Positions 6,610 to 14,371 are shown, counted from the first letter of the stretch. The stretch: DNA of 20,381 nucleotides from Planctomycetota bacterium (GCA_018970845.1 JAGWVO010000015.1:1-20381), one strand, 5' to 3'. Notes: a model not told the origin generated them from the letters alone. Numbers and translations are program-made.

Positions 6610-9240
6610 ATGGCACCCAGCCAGTTTCCCCGCGTCTCGAGCCAATGCAGGAAAAGCGCCGGATTTCAACCTTCCCTCGAACGACTGGAAGGGCGTGAGG
6701 TTCCCGCTGGAATTTCCGTGGTTTACAACACCACCCAGGATTGGGGCAGCGGCTTCCAAGGCTCCTTCGTCATCAGGAACGAAACGGCCTCGCCCGTGAA
6801 CGACTGGAAACTCGAGTTCGATTGGGGAGCCAGCATATCCTCCATCTGGGATGCCACCGTGGCCAGCCGGTCGGGCAGCCGCTATCTCGTGGCCAACGCG
6901 GGTTGGAACGGCGTCATCGCCGCGGGCGGAACGGTCAGCTTCGGGCTGCTCGCCGCCCCCGGCGCCGTCGCCGGCGCCAAGCCGGCCAACTACGCGCTCA
7001 ACGGCGTCCCGCTTGGCTCCACCGCCCCGCTGTCGCCCTCGATTTCTGTCGCCGACGCCAAGGTGACCGAGGGAAACGCGGGAACATCGATGCTGGTTTT
7101 CCCGGTGGCCCTTTCCTCAATATCCGCCACCCCCGTCACCGTGGCCTACTCCACGGCCTCCCTCACGGCCACCGCCGGGTCGGATTTCACCCAGGCCAGC
7201 GGCACCATCACCTTCGCGCCGGGGGAAACATCCAAGACCGTCTCCGTGGCCGTCTCCGGCGACACGATGGTCGAGCAGGACGAAACGCTCTCCATCAAGC
7301 TCTCGGGCCCGACGGGCGCCACGCTTGGCGCCGCCACGGCGACCGGGACGATCATCAATGACGATGTCGCCGCCGGCACCGGGGAGATCCGCTTCCAGGT
7401 GACGAGCGACTGGGGCACCGGCTACAACGGGCAGGTCACCATCACCAACCAGCGGCCCGCGGCGCTCACCGGCTGGAACCTCTCGTTCGACTACGACGGG
7501 ACCATATCCTCCATCTGGGATGCCAAAATCGTCAGCCGGGTCGGCAACCGCTGGACCGTGGCCAGCGCCGGCTGGAACGATTCCATCCCCGTCAATGGAT
7601 CGGTTTCATTCGGTTACGGCGGGGTCGCCGGCTCGACCTATCCGCGGCCGACAAACTTCCTGCTGGCCGCGGGTTCGGTACCGGCACCCGCCCCGGCACC
7701 CCAGCCGACCGTCTCCATCGCCGCCGCCAGCGTCGCGGAGGGCAACTCGGGAACCCGGTCGCTGAGCTTTGCCGTTTCCCTTTCCGCGGCCAGCGCCAGT
7801 CCCGTCACGGTGACGCTGAACACCGCCGACGGCACGGCGAAGGCCGGCGCCGACTACCAGGCCCTTTCCGCTGCCGTCATCACCATCGCCGCGGGAGCCG
7901 TTTCCGCCACCGTTTCGGTGCCGGTGATCGGCGACACCAGCGTCGAACCGGATGAGACCCTGTCCGTGACCATTTCGGCCGCCGCCGGCGCCGTCATCGG
8001 CACGGCCTCGGCCACGGGCACCATCATCAACGACGACACCGCCCAGACGCCTCCCCCTAGCTCCAACCCTGTGCCGGGCGCGGGAAAGAAGCGCGTCGTC
8101 GGCTACTTCGCCGAATGGGGCATCTACGGCCGCAACTACACCATTGCCGATTTGCCGGTGGACAAGCTCACCACCATCAACTACGCCTTCGCCAAGATCA
8201 CCGATTCCGGCGAGGTGGGAATTTTCGATTCCTGGGCCGCGGTGGAAAAACCGTTCGGTTCCGACACCTGGAGCACGCCGCTGCGCGGGAATTTCCACCA
8301 GTTGCAGCTACTCAAGGCCGCGCGACCCAACCTCGAGATCATGATTTCCATCGGAGGCTGGACCCTCTCGGACAAGTTCTCCGATGTGGCCCTCACCGAA
8401 GCCTCCCGCGCCAGGTTCGCCGCCTCATGCCTGGCATTCTGCAAGCAGTACGGATTCGACGGCGTCGATCTCGACTGGGAATATCCGGTTTCCGGCGGCC
8501 TTTCCTCGAACACCTACCGGCCCGAGGACAAGCGCAACTACACGCTGCTGGTCGAGGAAATCCGCCGGCAGTTCAACGCCGCCGACGCGCTCGACGGCAA
8601 GCACAGGCTCATCTCCATCGCCGCTCCCGCGGGCTATGACAAGATCGTCAACCTCGAGCCGGCGGCGCTGGCCAGGTCGCTCGACTTCATGAACCTGATG
8701 ACTTACGACTATCACGGCAGTTGGGAGAACACGACCAACCACCAAGCGGCCCTGTACGCCAACCCCGCCGATCCTTCGGGAGAGGGGGCTCGCTACACCA
8801 TCGCTTACACGGTGGACGCGTATCTCGCGGCGGGAGTTCCCGCGGAGAAGATGGTGCTGGGCGCCCCGATCTACGGACGAAGCTGGCGAGGGGTGGGCCC
8901 CGCCAACAACGGCCTGTTCCAGTCAGCGACCGGAGCCGGCTCGGGAACCTGGGAAAACGGCTCTGTTGATTACGCCGACCTGCTCAACAAGGTCAAAACC
9001 CAGCCATCGGTGTACAAGCTGTATTGGGATGCCTCGGCGGGTGTGCCTTATGTTTACGCCCCCACGGTGGAGGGAGGCTGGTTCAGCACCTTCGAGAACA
9101 CGCAATCCCTCAACCTGAAAATCGACTACCTCATGTCGAAGGGATTGGGAGGCGTCATGTTCTGGGAGGCCTCGGGTGATGTGCGTGACTCGAACTCGCC
9201 CGACTCGCTCATCGGCGCCGCGGCCAAGCGGCTGCTGTGA
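6610..9240 (+). CDS. Modular secreted GH18 chitinase (CBM2, Calx-beta, CBM2, Calx-beta, GH18)
   Basis: The 876-residue protein should hydrolyse beta-1,4-GlcNAc polymers such as chitin outside the cell. The catalytic GH18 barrel spans about 494-876 (KKRVVGYFAEWGIYGRNY, then ISIGGWTLSDKF); the family motif DGVDLDWE is at 617-624 with Glu624 as the general acid, and MTYDYHGSWE and GAPIYGRSW are further chitinase hallmarks. Ahead lie two family-2 carbohydrate-binding modules (about 37-137 and 258-355; TQDWGSGFQG and TSDWGTGYNG), each followed by a calcium-binding Calx-beta domain (about 144-251 and 366-477; DETLSI or DETLSV, ending IINDD). The N-terminus has no classical hydrophobic leader; instead PSLERLEGREVPAG matches a motif common at the start of planctomycete surface proteins. 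AGGAG 8 bases upstream fixes the start. A Pro/Ala-rich linker (about 356-366) and a Pro/Ser linker (about 480-491) separate modules. Confidence 0.93.
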   Translation: MAPSQFPRVSSQCRKSAGFQPSLERLEGREVPAGISVVYNTTQDWGSGFQGSFVIRNETASPVNDWKLEFDWGASISSIWDATVASRSGSRYLVANAGWNGVIAAGGTVSFGLLAAPGAVAGAKPANYALNGVPLGSTAPLSPSISVADAKVTEGNAGTSMLVFPVALSSISATPVTVAYSTASLTATAGSDFTQASGTITFAPGETSKTVSVAVSGDTMVEQDETLSIKLSGPTGATLGAATATGTIINDDVAAGTGEIRFQVTSDWGTGYNGQVTITNQRPAALTGWNLSFDYDGTISSIWDAKIVSRVGNRWTVASAGWNDSIPVNGSVSFGYGGVAGSTYPRPTNFLLAAGSVPAPAPAPQPTVSIAAASVAEGNSGTRSLSFAVSLSAASASPVTVTLNTADGTAKAGADYQALSAAVITIAAGAVSATVSVPVIGDTSVEPDETLSVTISAAAGAVIGTASATGTIINDDTAQTPPPSSNPVPGAGKKRVVGYFAEWGIYGRNYTIADLPVDKLTTINYAFAKITDSGEVGIFDSWAAVEKPFGSDTWSTPLRGNFHQLQLLKAARPNLEIMISIGGWTLSDKFSDVALTEASRARFAASCLAFCKQYGFDGVDLDWEYPVSGGLSSNTYRPEDKRNYTLLVEEIRRQFNAADALDGKHRLISIAAPAGYDKIVNLEPAALARSLDFMNLMTYDYHGSWENTTNHQAALYANPADPSGEGARYTIAYTVDAYLAAGVPAEKMVLGAPIYGRSWRGVGPANNGLFQSATGAGSGTWENGSVDYADLLNKVKTQPSVYKLYWDASAGVPYVYAPTVEGGWFSTFENTQSLNLKIDYLMSKGLGGVMFWEASGDVRDSNSPDSLIGAAAKRLL
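6834..6856 (+). repeat. Direct repeat within the first CBM2-coding segment (copy 1)
   Basis: A 23-base stretch beginning CATATCCTCCATCTGGGATG is repeated exactly at 7503-7525, in the equivalent place of the second CBM2 (protein ISSIWDA). Such identity at third codon positions points to duplication or conversion between the two modules. Confidence 0.85.
7503..7525 (+). repeat. Direct repeat within the second CBM2-coding segment (copy 2)
   Basis: This is the exact second copy of the 23 bases at 6834-6856, 669 bases downstream. It falls at the same codons of the second CBM2 module. Confidence 0.85.
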
Positions 9241-9253
9241 AGCCGCCCGTCAC

Positions 9254-9297
9254 CAAGGCGCGGCGGGGCCCTGGATTCCATCGCCGGCCGCGCCTTG
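9254..9297 (+). terminator. Possible chitinase-gene terminator hairpin
   Basis: Perfect 11-base arms CAAGGCGCGGC (9254-9264) and GCCGCGCCTTG (9287-9297) enclose 22 bases, starting 13 bases after the chitinase stop codon. No T-run follows directly; CATTTTC comes about 10 bases later. It is a plausible 3' end structure but not a classical intrinsic terminator. Confidence 0.4.
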
Positions 9298-9361
9298 AGC
9301 CAGCTTCATTTTCTGGATTGGTTGAAACACAAGTTCTTCCAATCGTTTCCAACTCTTGCCG

Positions 9362-9453
9362 GTTCGCCCCTCACTTCGTTCAGGGCTCCAAAGCATTTGC
9401 TTATTGAGGCCTATTCAGCAGTTTAAGAGCCCTGAACGAAGTGAGGGGCGAAC
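9362..9453. repeat. Perfect 27-base inverted repeat with 38-base spacer
   Basis: The left arm (9362-9388, beginning GTTCGCCCCTCACTTCGTTC) is exactly complementary to the right arm (9427-9453, ending GAAGTGAGGGGCGAAC). The spacer (9389-9426) is AT-richer. No T-tract follows on the plus strand, and on the minus strand only a few T are present, so it is not an obvious terminator. Its length and perfection suggest a palindromic repeat element (REP- or MITE-like) inserted between convergent genes. I see no second copy in the window and no flanking target duplication. Confidence 0.75.
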
Positions 9454-9531
9454 TGATCACGCTGAAAATCCCAGCTTGGACTTGAAATCCACTTCGACAA
9501 GGAAGCCAGTCGCTGCGAGCATGGTTTCTGT

Positions 9532-9560
9532 TTTTCAATGAATTTGAAACTTGCTATAAA
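9532..9560 (+). promoter_or_regulatory. Promoter-like sequence pointing toward the acetate kinase 3' end
   Basis: TTTTCA (9532-9537) and TATAAA (9555-9560) are separated by 17 bases, and TGC immediately before TATAAA makes an extended -10. No sense-strand gene follows, so if active it would give a small RNA or an antisense transcript over the end of the acetate kinase gene. The match is in AT-rich DNA and could be chance. Confidence 0.25.
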
Positions 9561-9676
9561 TTTTACCCGCTCACTCCTCATTTAGCTCGGCTCATGGTCT
9601 TTTTGATTGTTTAATGAACAATAGTTGTTTGTTAGCGTTACCGATGCCACTCATCGATTTGCAGCCGCATCGATCA

Positions 9677-10777
9677 TTATTGCGATTCCCCAAGTCCACC
9701 CATCTCCATGGCCATCTGGCGATCCTCCTCGGCGGGAACCACCAGCACGGAACCTTCGGGAATCCGCAGGAAACCCAGGCCACCTGTCACCCTGGCCCTC
9801 AAAGGCTCGCAATGCTCGCCGATGCCCCCGGTGAAGGCCAGGGCGTCGATTCCCCCCATGGCGGCCGCCAGCCAGCCCACCGCCTCACGGCACCGGGCGG
9901 ACAGGTGATCGACGGCAAACGCCGCGCCGGCATGGCCGCCTTCGGCCGCCTCCGCCACCTTGCGGAAATCAGCCGAAACTCCCGACAGCGCCAGCCATCC
10001 CGACTGCTTCCACAGCATCCGGGCCAGCGAACCGGCATCGGCGCCGGGTTGGGCCAGCAGGTGAAGAAGCGCGCCCGGGTCGATCGAACCCGAGCGGGTG
10101 CCCATCGGCAATCCGTCCAATGGGGTGAAGCCCATCGTGGTGGCAAAGGAACGCCCGTCGAGGATCGCCGTTCCGGAGCAACCCTGGCCCAGATGCAGCA
10201 CCACCAATCGCCGGGCGCCCCGGGCCCCCAGGAGTTCGCGCGCCTTGGCGGCCGACCAGGCATGGCTGAACCCGTGGAAGCCGTAGCGGCGCACTCCATG
10301 ATTCCTTTCCCAATCGGCAGGCACGGCGTAGCGGTGGTTCAGTGGCGGGATCGTGGCGTGAAAGGCGGTGTCGAAAAGGGCGACATGCCGGGCTTCGGGA
10401 AAAAGTGAACGGGCCGCCCGCAGGATGGCCAGGGCGGGCGGGTTGTGAAGCGGCGCGAGCGCGCTGGTGGTTTCGAGTTCCTCCAACACGCCGGAACTGA
10501 CCACCACCGGGGCCACGAACCGGACACCACCATGAACGACCCGATGCCCGACGGCTTGGGGTGAAAGGTTCCCGCGGGCCAAAATCCTTCCAAGCGCCGC
10601 CACGGCGGGTTCCGGCGACACATCCGCCAGCGGTTCGTTTTCATCGGCGCCATGCCATGCCGGGGACGCCGCCAACAAGTCGGCTTGCCAGCGCCCCAGC
10701 ACCCCAAGCCCGGAGTCGAAAGCCGTCGCCTTGATGCTTGAGGAACCAGCGTTGAGAACCAGGATGCACGCGCGCAT
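9677..10777 (-). CDS. ackA: Acetate kinase
   Basis: The enzyme interconverts acetate plus ATP and acetyl phosphate plus ADP in the cytoplasm. Family motifs are in order: VLNAGSSSIK with Asn9; HRVVHGG with Arg79; FDTAFH with Asp136; RRYGFHGFSH with His168; VLHLGQGCS near 193-201; MGTRSGSIDP with Arg228; FTGGIGEH near 315; and a C-terminal VVPAEEDRQMA carrying the expected Glu. At 366 residues it is somewhat shorter than the usual 395-400. In HLGNG the Asn, part of the phosphate-binding loop in characterised enzymes, is Gln198 here. GGGGAG about 9 bases upstream supports ATG 10777. No phosphotransacetylase or phosphoketolase gene is adjacent within the window, so the source of acetyl phosphate is not shown. 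A related acetate/propionate-type kinase with altered substrate preference is possible. Confidence 0.93.
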   Translation of the reverse strand: MRACILVLNAGSSSIKATAFDSGLGVLGRWQADLLAASPAWHGADENEPLADVSPEPAVAALGRILARGNLSPQAVGHRVVHGGVRFVAPVVVSSGVLEELETTSALAPLHNPPALAILRAARSLFPEARHVALFDTAFHATIPPLNHRYAVPADWERNHGVRRYGFHGFSHAWSAAKARELLGARGARRLVVLHLGQGCSGTAILDGRSFATTMGFTPLDGLPMGTRSGSIDPGALLHLLAQPGADAGSLARMLWKQSGWLALSGVSADFRKVAEAAEGGHAGAAFAVDHLSARCREAVGWLAAAMGGIDALAFTGGIGEHCEPLRARVTGGLGFLRIPEGSVLVVPAEEDRQMAMEMGGLGESQ

Positions 10778-10829
10778 GGACAGGTTCTCCCCGAAGGTGA
10801 CAAGTTGATTTTATGCCTGCCGGGGCCAT

Positions 10830-10849
10830 CACAGGGTTCCCACCCTGTG
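10830..10849. promoter_or_regulatory. Dyad between ackA and glgP
   Basis: CACAGGGT (10830-10837) and ACCCTGTG (10842-10849) form a perfect 8-base inverted repeat with a 4-base centre, in the 217-base divergent control region. It is a candidate protein-binding site upstream of both genes; no named operator is recognised. Confidence 0.35.
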
Positions 10850-10883
10850 CGGCATTCCGGGTTTCGCTAAGATAATTTTGCGA

Positions 10884-10904
10884 ATCCAGTCCGTCGGACT
10901 GGAT
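10884..10904. promoter_or_regulatory. 21-base palindrome in the glgP leader (candidate operator)
   Basis: ATCCAGTCCG and CGGACTGGAT are perfect 10-base arms around a single central T. The site begins 7 bases after a -10-like GATAAT (10871-10876), about where transcription of glgP would start, and about 90 bases before the ATG. That position suits a repressor operator overlapping the start site; as RNA it would instead be an 8-base stem with a 5-base loop. The repressor cannot be identified from the sequence. Confidence 0.5.
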
Positions 10905-10994
10905 CAGCGGCCGGCCATCCCCCTCCCGCCGGCGCCGCCTCGCTTGTTGATCGAAACCGGGGCCTTCGCCCCGAGGACTCGCAGGAAGCCCGCA

Positions 10995-13475
10995 ATGAAC
11001 AGCCCAACGGCAGCGCCGCCCCCCGCCCACCGCAACCTTGTCCCCCAGCCGGCGGCACTCGCCGAGGCGATCGAACGGCACGCCCGTTACACGCTGGGGC
11101 TTCCCTGGGGAAACCTGACGAGCCATGAGAAACTCGTGGCCGTGAGCCTGGCGGTGCGCGAAAGGCTCATCGACGGGGTGCTTGAAACGGAGTCCCGCTA
11201 CCGGCGTGAGGGCGCCAAGCGCGCCTACTACCTCTCGGCGGAATTCCTCCTTGGCCGGTCATTGATGAACAATCTCGTGAACATCGGCATGGTCGAGGAG
11301 TGCCGCAAGGTGCTGGAGGCCAAGGGAACCAGCCTCGACGAGATCTGCGAGACGGAGGAGGACGCGGCGCTCGGCAACGGCGGCCTCGGGAGGCTCGCCG
11401 CCTGCTTCCTCGACTCCGCGGCCACGCTCGGACTGCCGCTTTATGGATACGGCATCAACTACGAGTACGGGCTTTTCAAGCAGGAGATCCACAACCTCCA
11501 GCAGGTGGAGCGCCCCGACGCGTGGCAGCGGCTGGGCCGGTCTCCCTGGCAGATCGAGCGGATCGAGCGCACCTGCCATGTGCCCGTCTATGGACGGGTC
11601 GTCATGGAGACCGACGCCCTGGGCCGCAAGAAGCAGCGCTGGGTCGACCACCAGACGATCATCGGCGTGCCGTTCGACATGCTTGTCGCCGGCTTCGGCG
11701 GCAAGACTGTGAATGTGCTGCGGCTTTACGCCGCCCGCGCCTCGACCGACTTCGAGATGAAGGTCTTCAACAGCGGCGACTACATCAAGGCCGTGGAGCA
11801 GAAGGTGCTCTCGGAGACGCTGTCCAAGGTGCTCTACCCTTCCGACCAGGTGCGCCAAGGGCAGCTCCTGCGCCTCCTGCAGGAATACTTCATGGTGGCC
11901 TGCGCCCTCCGCGACATCCTCAGGCGGCACAGCGGCGACCTGGAGGGCGATTATTCGCGCCTGCCCGACCGCATCGCCCTGCAACTCAACGACACGCACC
12001 CGGCGATCACCGTGGCCGAACTCATGCGGCTGCTCATCGACGAGATCGGCATGGAGTGGGAGCCGGCATGGAAGGTTGTCACGAAGTCGGTCGCCTACAC
12101 CAACCACACCCTGCTTCCCGAGGCCCTCGAGCGCTGGCCGCTGCACCTGTTCGAGCAGGCGCTTCCCCGGCACCTCCAGATCATCTACGAGATCAACAGG
12201 CGGTTCCTCGACGAGGTTCGGCTGCGCTGGCCGGGCGACGAGGACCGCGTGCGCCGGATGTCGCTCATCGAGGAGGGCCCCGAGCAGAAGGTTCGCATGG
12301 CCAACCTCGCCATCGTCGGCAGCAAGTCGGTCAATGGCGTCGCGGCCATCCACTCCGAACTCGTCAAGAAAGACCTGGTTCCCGACTTCCATGAGATGAC
12401 GCCGCGGAAGTTCAACAACAAGACCAACGGCGTCACACCCAGGCGCTGGTACATGGTGGCCAACCCTGAGTTGTCGGCGCTGCTGACCGCCACGCTCGGC
12501 CCGGACTGGATTTCCGACCTCGACAAGCTCAGGGCCCTTGAGTCCTTGGCCAATGACGACTCGTTCCTGGCCAAGCTCAGGCTGGCCAAGAGGCACAACA
12601 AGGAACGCCTCGCCCGCCACGCCCACGCCAACACCGGCATCGTGCTCGATCCCTCCGCCCTGACGGACATCCAGATCAAGCGCATGCACCTGTACAAGCG
12701 GCAGTTGCTGATGCTGCTGCGCGCCGCGTGGCAATACCTGCGGATCGTGGAGGATGGGCACACGCCCAAGGCGCCGCGCGTCTGCCTGCTGGCGGGCAAG
12801 GCCGCCCCCGGCTACATGGCGGCGAAGAAGGTGATCCATCTCGCCTGCCAGTTGGCCGACCTGATCAACCGCGATCCCCGGGCCAACAAGCACCTCAAGA
12901 TGGCCTTCCTGCCGGATTACCGGGTCAGCCTCGCCGAGATCATGATCCCGGCCGCCGACCTCAGCGAGCAGATCTCCACCGCCGGTTTCGAGGCCTCGGG
13001 AACGGGAAACATGAAGTTCGCCATGAACGGCGCACTCACGGTGGGCACGCTCGACGGCGCCAACATCGAAATCCGCGAGGAGGTGGGGCCGGAAAACTTC
13101 TACCTGTTCGGCAAGACGGTCGAGGAGATCTCGGCGCTTCGGCAGGCGAAGGTTCTCACCGGCAGGCCGGTTTACGAATCCAATGCCGACATCCACCGCC
13201 TGATGGACGCGTTCCGCGCCGGCCGATTCAATGGCGCCGGGGAGGACACCTCATGGGTCTTCTCAACCCTGGTTGAGGAAACGGATCCCTACTACTACCT
13301 GACCGACCTTCCCAGCTACCTGGAGATCCAGGACAAGATCGACTCCGACTGGCAGGACGAGCGGGCCTGGGACCGCAAGTGCCTCCTCAATATCGCCCGA
13401 ATGGGCAAATTTTCCTCGGATCGGACGATCAACGAGTATGCCCGGGAAATCTGGGGAATTCTTCCGGTGGTTTGA
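10995..13475 (+). CDS. glgP: Glycogen phosphorylase
   Basis: This PLP-dependent enzyme removes glucose-1-phosphate from the ends of glycogen or maltodextrin. The 826-residue product matches the long bacterial form (E. coli GlgP is 815). Hallmarks in order are YYLSAEFLLGRSL, EEDAALGNGGLGRLAACFLDS, YGYGINYEYGLFKQ, LQLNDTHPAITVAELMR, YTNHTLLPEALERW, NKTNGVTPRRW, KRMHLYKRQLL, FLPDYRVSLAE and the PLP-lysine region EASGTGNMKFAMNGALT with the Schiff-base lysine near residue 674. TLDGANIEI follows, and the C-terminus is complete. I start it at ATG 10995 because AGGA (10983-10986) is 8 bases upstream; the frame is open further back to about 10878, but that sequence is not phosphorylase-like and contains the palindrome. 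It is divergent from ackA, linking glycogen use with energy metabolism only by position. Confidence 0.97.
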   Translation: MNSPTAAPPPAHRNLVPQPAALAEAIERHARYTLGLPWGNLTSHEKLVAVSLAVRERLIDGVLETESRYRREGAKRAYYLSAEFLLGRSLMNNLVNIGMVEECRKVLEAKGTSLDEICETEEDAALGNGGLGRLAACFLDSAATLGLPLYGYGINYEYGLFKQEIHNLQQVERPDAWQRLGRSPWQIERIERTCHVPVYGRVVMETDALGRKKQRWVDHQTIIGVPFDMLVAGFGGKTVNVLRLYAARASTDFEMKVFNSGDYIKAVEQKVLSETLSKVLYPSDQVRQGQLLRLLQEYFMVACALRDILRRHSGDLEGDYSRLPDRIALQLNDTHPAITVAELMRLLIDEIGMEWEPAWKVVTKSVAYTNHTLLPEALERWPLHLFEQALPRHLQIIYEINRRFLDEVRLRWPGDEDRVRRMSLIEEGPEQKVRMANLAIVGSKSVNGVAAIHSELVKKDLVPDFHEMTPRKFNNKTNGVTPRRWYMVANPELSALLTATLGPDWISDLDKLRALESLANDDSFLAKLRLAKRHNKERLARHAHANTGIVLDPSALTDIQIKRMHLYKRQLLMLLRAAWQYLRIVEDGHTPKAPRVCLLAGKAAPGYMAAKKVIHLACQLADLINRDPRANKHLKMAFLPDYRVSLAEIMIPAADLSEQISTAGFEASGTGNMKFAMNGALTVGTLDGANIEIREEVGPENFYLFGKTVEEISALRQAKVLTGRPVYESNADIHRLMDAFRAGRFNGAGEDTSWVFSTLVEETDPYYYLTDLPSYLEIQDKIDSDWQDERAWDRKCLLNIARMGKFSSDRTINEYAREIWGILPVV

Positions 13476-13520
13476 GTCGGGCCAAGGCCCGGCCCGGCCG
13501 CCCGCCGCGTTGTAGAATAT

Positions 13521-13545
13521 CCGCGGGCAACCGGTTGGGCCGCGG
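13521..13545 (+). promoter_or_regulatory. Nested dyad abutting the membrane-protein start codon
   Basis: CCGCGG at 13521-13526 and 13540-13545 flank an AACCGGTT palindrome (13529-13536), giving a near-symmetric 25-base element that ends directly at ATG 13546. A TAGAAT (13513-13518) lies just upstream and could be a -10. There is no Shine-Dalgarno sequence here, so the dyad occupies the place where one would sit. Confidence 0.35.
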
Positions 13546-14352
13546 ATGACGGAAAACGGCAGCGAAGAGGCAGCGGAACAGCGCCGCGCCATGCCGCGCT
13601 TTCGCGGACAGGGTGTTGTCGCGCTCCTTTACCTGATGGCGTTCGTGGCATGGGAAGCCACCGCCATGCCGGCCCTCGTGGCGGTGATCCTTTGTTCGAA
13701 ATTGGCGCTCCATGAGTTCGCCACCGGCTGGTGGCTGCTGCGCTTCGATCCCGACTGGCGGCGGGGTCGCGTCTGCTTCTGGTTCCATCTGGCCTGGGGC
13801 CTGTGGAAGATGGCGGTCGCCGCGACGGCGATGCTTCTGGGCGGCGTTCTCGTGGCGGTTCTGCTGGCCCGCTTCGGCCGCGCCCCGTTCCTCGCCTTTT
13901 TGGGTCCCATCCTCAGGGGCGCGGTGCTCACCGCCGGCGCCGGTTACGGATTGTCCTTCATGGCCACCTACATCGCCTTGTCGTCCGCATGGTGGCACGG
14001 CGTGCGGGTATGGCTGGGCAGCGCCCAGCACCGATCCCGCCGCGAAGGCTTCTGGCCCCCCCGGGGAGGCGGATCGAACCGGGCGCCCATGGTGGGCCTC
14101 ACCACGCTCATCCTCACCCTCTACGCTGTCGGCGCGGGGGGATTGGCGGCTCTAGGCATGGTGATCGCCCCAAGGTTCGCGGGGTTGGGCGCCGGCCCGG
14201 TCGCGGCGCTCACGGGCGCCGGCCTCCTCTCCTCCCTCTTCGTCATCATCCATCTGTTCCAATCCGCCAATCGCCGATTCTTCGCCGAGAAAATCGAGGA
14301 TTGCTGGCCCGACGAGCCCGCGGAGTCGGTCGCCGTCATCCCCTCCTCATGA
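13546..14352 (+). CDS. Polytopic membrane protein of unknown function
   Basis: The 268-residue protein has about five hydrophobic segments (roughly 24-48, 86-109, 118-146, 183-208 and 215-240), separated by short basic loops such as WRRGR and QHRSRREGFW, so it sits in the cytoplasmic membrane. I recognise no family motif. It begins 70 bases after glgP and ends 19 bases before the BatA-type gene, making it the first gene of a likely envelope operon. The start is uncertain: ATG 13546 has no ribosome site and directly follows a dyad; ATG 13591 (MPRFRGQGVV) is a possible alternative that keeps all membrane segments. Its position suggests a membrane partner of the two VWA proteins, but nothing in the sequence proves it. 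Confidence 0.8.
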   Translation: MTENGSEEAAEQRRAMPRFRGQGVVALLYLMAFVAWEATAMPALVAVILCSKLALHEFATGWWLLRFDPDWRRGRVCFWFHLAWGLWKMAVAATAMLLGGVLVAVLLARFGRAPFLAFLGPILRGAVLTAGAGYGLSFMATYIALSSAWWHGVRVWLGSAQHRSRREGFWPPRGGGSNRAPMVGLTTLILTLYAVGAGGLAALGMVIAPRFAGLGAGPVAALTGAGLLSSLFVIIHLFQSANRRFFAEKIEDCWPDEPAESVAVIPSS

Positions 14353-14371
14353 CCACCAGGGTATCCCGGGC

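Larger units (their letters stand above)
9241..9676. other. Non-coding region between chitinase and acetate kinase genes
   Basis: This 436-base gap between convergent genes is less GC-rich than its surroundings, particularly from about 9520 to 9670. It holds a hairpin just past the chitinase stop (9254-9297), a perfect 27-base inverted repeat (9362-9453) and a promoter-like pair (9532-9560). Short open frames in it have no ribosome site or protein-like composition, and I see no gene, tRNA or transposase remnant. Confidence 0.6.

Noticed and set aside
9614..10408. 264-codon plus-strand frame starting in the AT-rich gap
   Set aside because: Almost all of it is antisense to acetate kinase and it has no recognisable motif; a promoter-like box upstream is reported separately but does not make it a gene.
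10878..10994. N-terminal extension of glycogen phosphorylase
   Set aside because: The extension starts at TTG without a ribosome site, covers the 21-base palindrome and is not phosphorylase-like; ATG 10995 has a good AGGA.
11259..13196. 645-codon minus-strand open frame
   Set aside because: Antisense shadow of glgP, whose full set of phosphorylase motifs is on the plus strand.
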